64,000 bases of DNA from Chryseobacterium takakiae (lineage in GTDB: Bacteria > Bacteroidota > Bacteroidia > Flavobacteriales > Weeksellaceae): the NCBI RefSeq assembly GCF_900129385.1, contig NZ_FQVO01000001.1:660898-724897 (forward strand), written 5' to 3'. The position numbers and the translations under genes were made by a program. Under the pieces are notes generated by a model. That model had not been told where the DNA came from, ran no database searches, and was given only the letters and a program-made list of their open reading frames with translations. Positions 63,842 to 64,000 of this stretch are shown here, piece after piece; the first letter of the stretch is position 1; every line of letters starts with the position of its first letter.

Positions 63842-63876
63842 GAAGCCGTCTCATTTCACGATTCGGCTTCATTTTT
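63842..63876 (-). terminator. Terminator of the IS1182-like transposase
   Basis: GAAGCCG and CGGCTTC form a stem with a loop of about 15 nt. T-rich runs occur on both sides, so it could act in either direction. On the minus strand it lies after the transposase stop. Confidence 0.7.
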
Positions 63877-63936
63877 TGATATTATTGTTATTCAAATTAT
63901 TTTGGAATTTTCTTTGCGATCATTGAAAATGGCTTA

Positions 63937-63999
63937 TTAGGCGACTCTCTTTCTTAAATTGTGGGCTAAAGCATGCAATCCGAACTCAATTTCTACTTT
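63937..63999 (-). CDS. IS1182-like transposase, 3' tip only
   Basis: On the minus strand the last 20 codons before the window edge read KVEIEFGLHALAHNLRKRVA and stop. This matches the conserved C-terminal end of IS1182-family DDE transposases (EFGL.ALAHNLRK). The rest lies beyond the right edge, so integrity and the element's ends cannot be judged. Confidence 0.7.
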   Translation of the reverse strand, partial: KVEIEFGLHALAHNLRKRVA

Positions 64000-64000
64000 T

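Larger units (their letters stand above)
63414..63936. other. 523-bp intergenic region with repeats, no supported gene
   Basis: The spacer holds an ATGAAT-rich repeat stretch (63470-63500), the long palindrome at 63624-63682 and a terminator at 63842-63876. Minus-strand frames across the palindrome are artefacts. Confidence 0.7.

Overview
The window looks like the chromosome of a member of the Flavobacteriia, most likely Chryseobacterium or a close relative. The evidence is low GC with AT-rich spacers, few Shine-Dalgarno sites, promoters of the TTTG / TAnnTTTG type, DUF2911 and SSS-type sensor kinase families, an N-acyl-ornithine (argF') arginine pathway, and dense REP-like hairpin arrays. 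The genus is inferred from gene content and style, not from a marker gene.

Layout. (1) 1-4505: end of a chaperone-like gene, a large usher-like outer-membrane protein and a secreted subunit or adhesin candidate, on one strand. (2) 4796-5443: orphan LuxR-type response regulator. (3) 6114-11522: three large leaderless proteins of unknown function (551, 345 and 856 aa) that share modules with one another and end in a terminator. An orphan 253-aa gene follows. (4) 12747-17582: a giant exonuclease-RecQ-UvrD fusion, followed by tRNA-Ser(TGA). (5) 18170-24638: mixed housekeeping genes (trxB, holA, a hydrolase, a PEGA lipoprotein, GNAT, cupin, DUF2911) and an antitoxin with a frameshifted ParE-like toxin. 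(6) 24699-30990: pyrimidine/carbamoyl-phosphate genes carB, carA and pyrB, with an IS200/RAYT-type transposase between carA and carB and an attenuator-like terminator in the pyrB leader. (7) 31081-41962: an Lrp-type regulator and a complete arginine pathway on the minus strand (GNAT synthase, argG, argC, argD, argF', argB, argE, argH). Hairpin arrays and a four-copy 287-bp tandem repeat interrupt it. (8) 42069-53583: zinc-ribbon/HTH protein, porin, MHS-type transporter, two small membrane proteins, a CrbS-like transporter-kinase, a decayed transposase, a response regulator, and propionyl- and acetyl-CoA synthetases. Together these form a short-chain carboxylate sensing, uptake and activation module. 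(9) 53753-63413: rel, nhaA, yihY-like, DUF4421-like, rlmH, TPR, PAP2, tatA and tet-like MFS genes. The window ends in the 3' tip of an IS1182-like transposase.

The best candidate for an undescribed system is the 6.1-11.5 kb cluster. Protein 1 carries an N-terminal domain shared with protein 3 and a C-terminal helical domain shared with protein 2. This suggests three parts of one assembly that is not secreted by a standard signal peptide. Second-tier observations are the exonuclease-RecQ-UvrD fusion, the co-occurrence of REP-like arrays, RAYT and a RAYT relic, the argC/argD-derived tandem repeat, the pyrB attenuator and Val90 in ArgF'. All functions are read from sequence without database searches.
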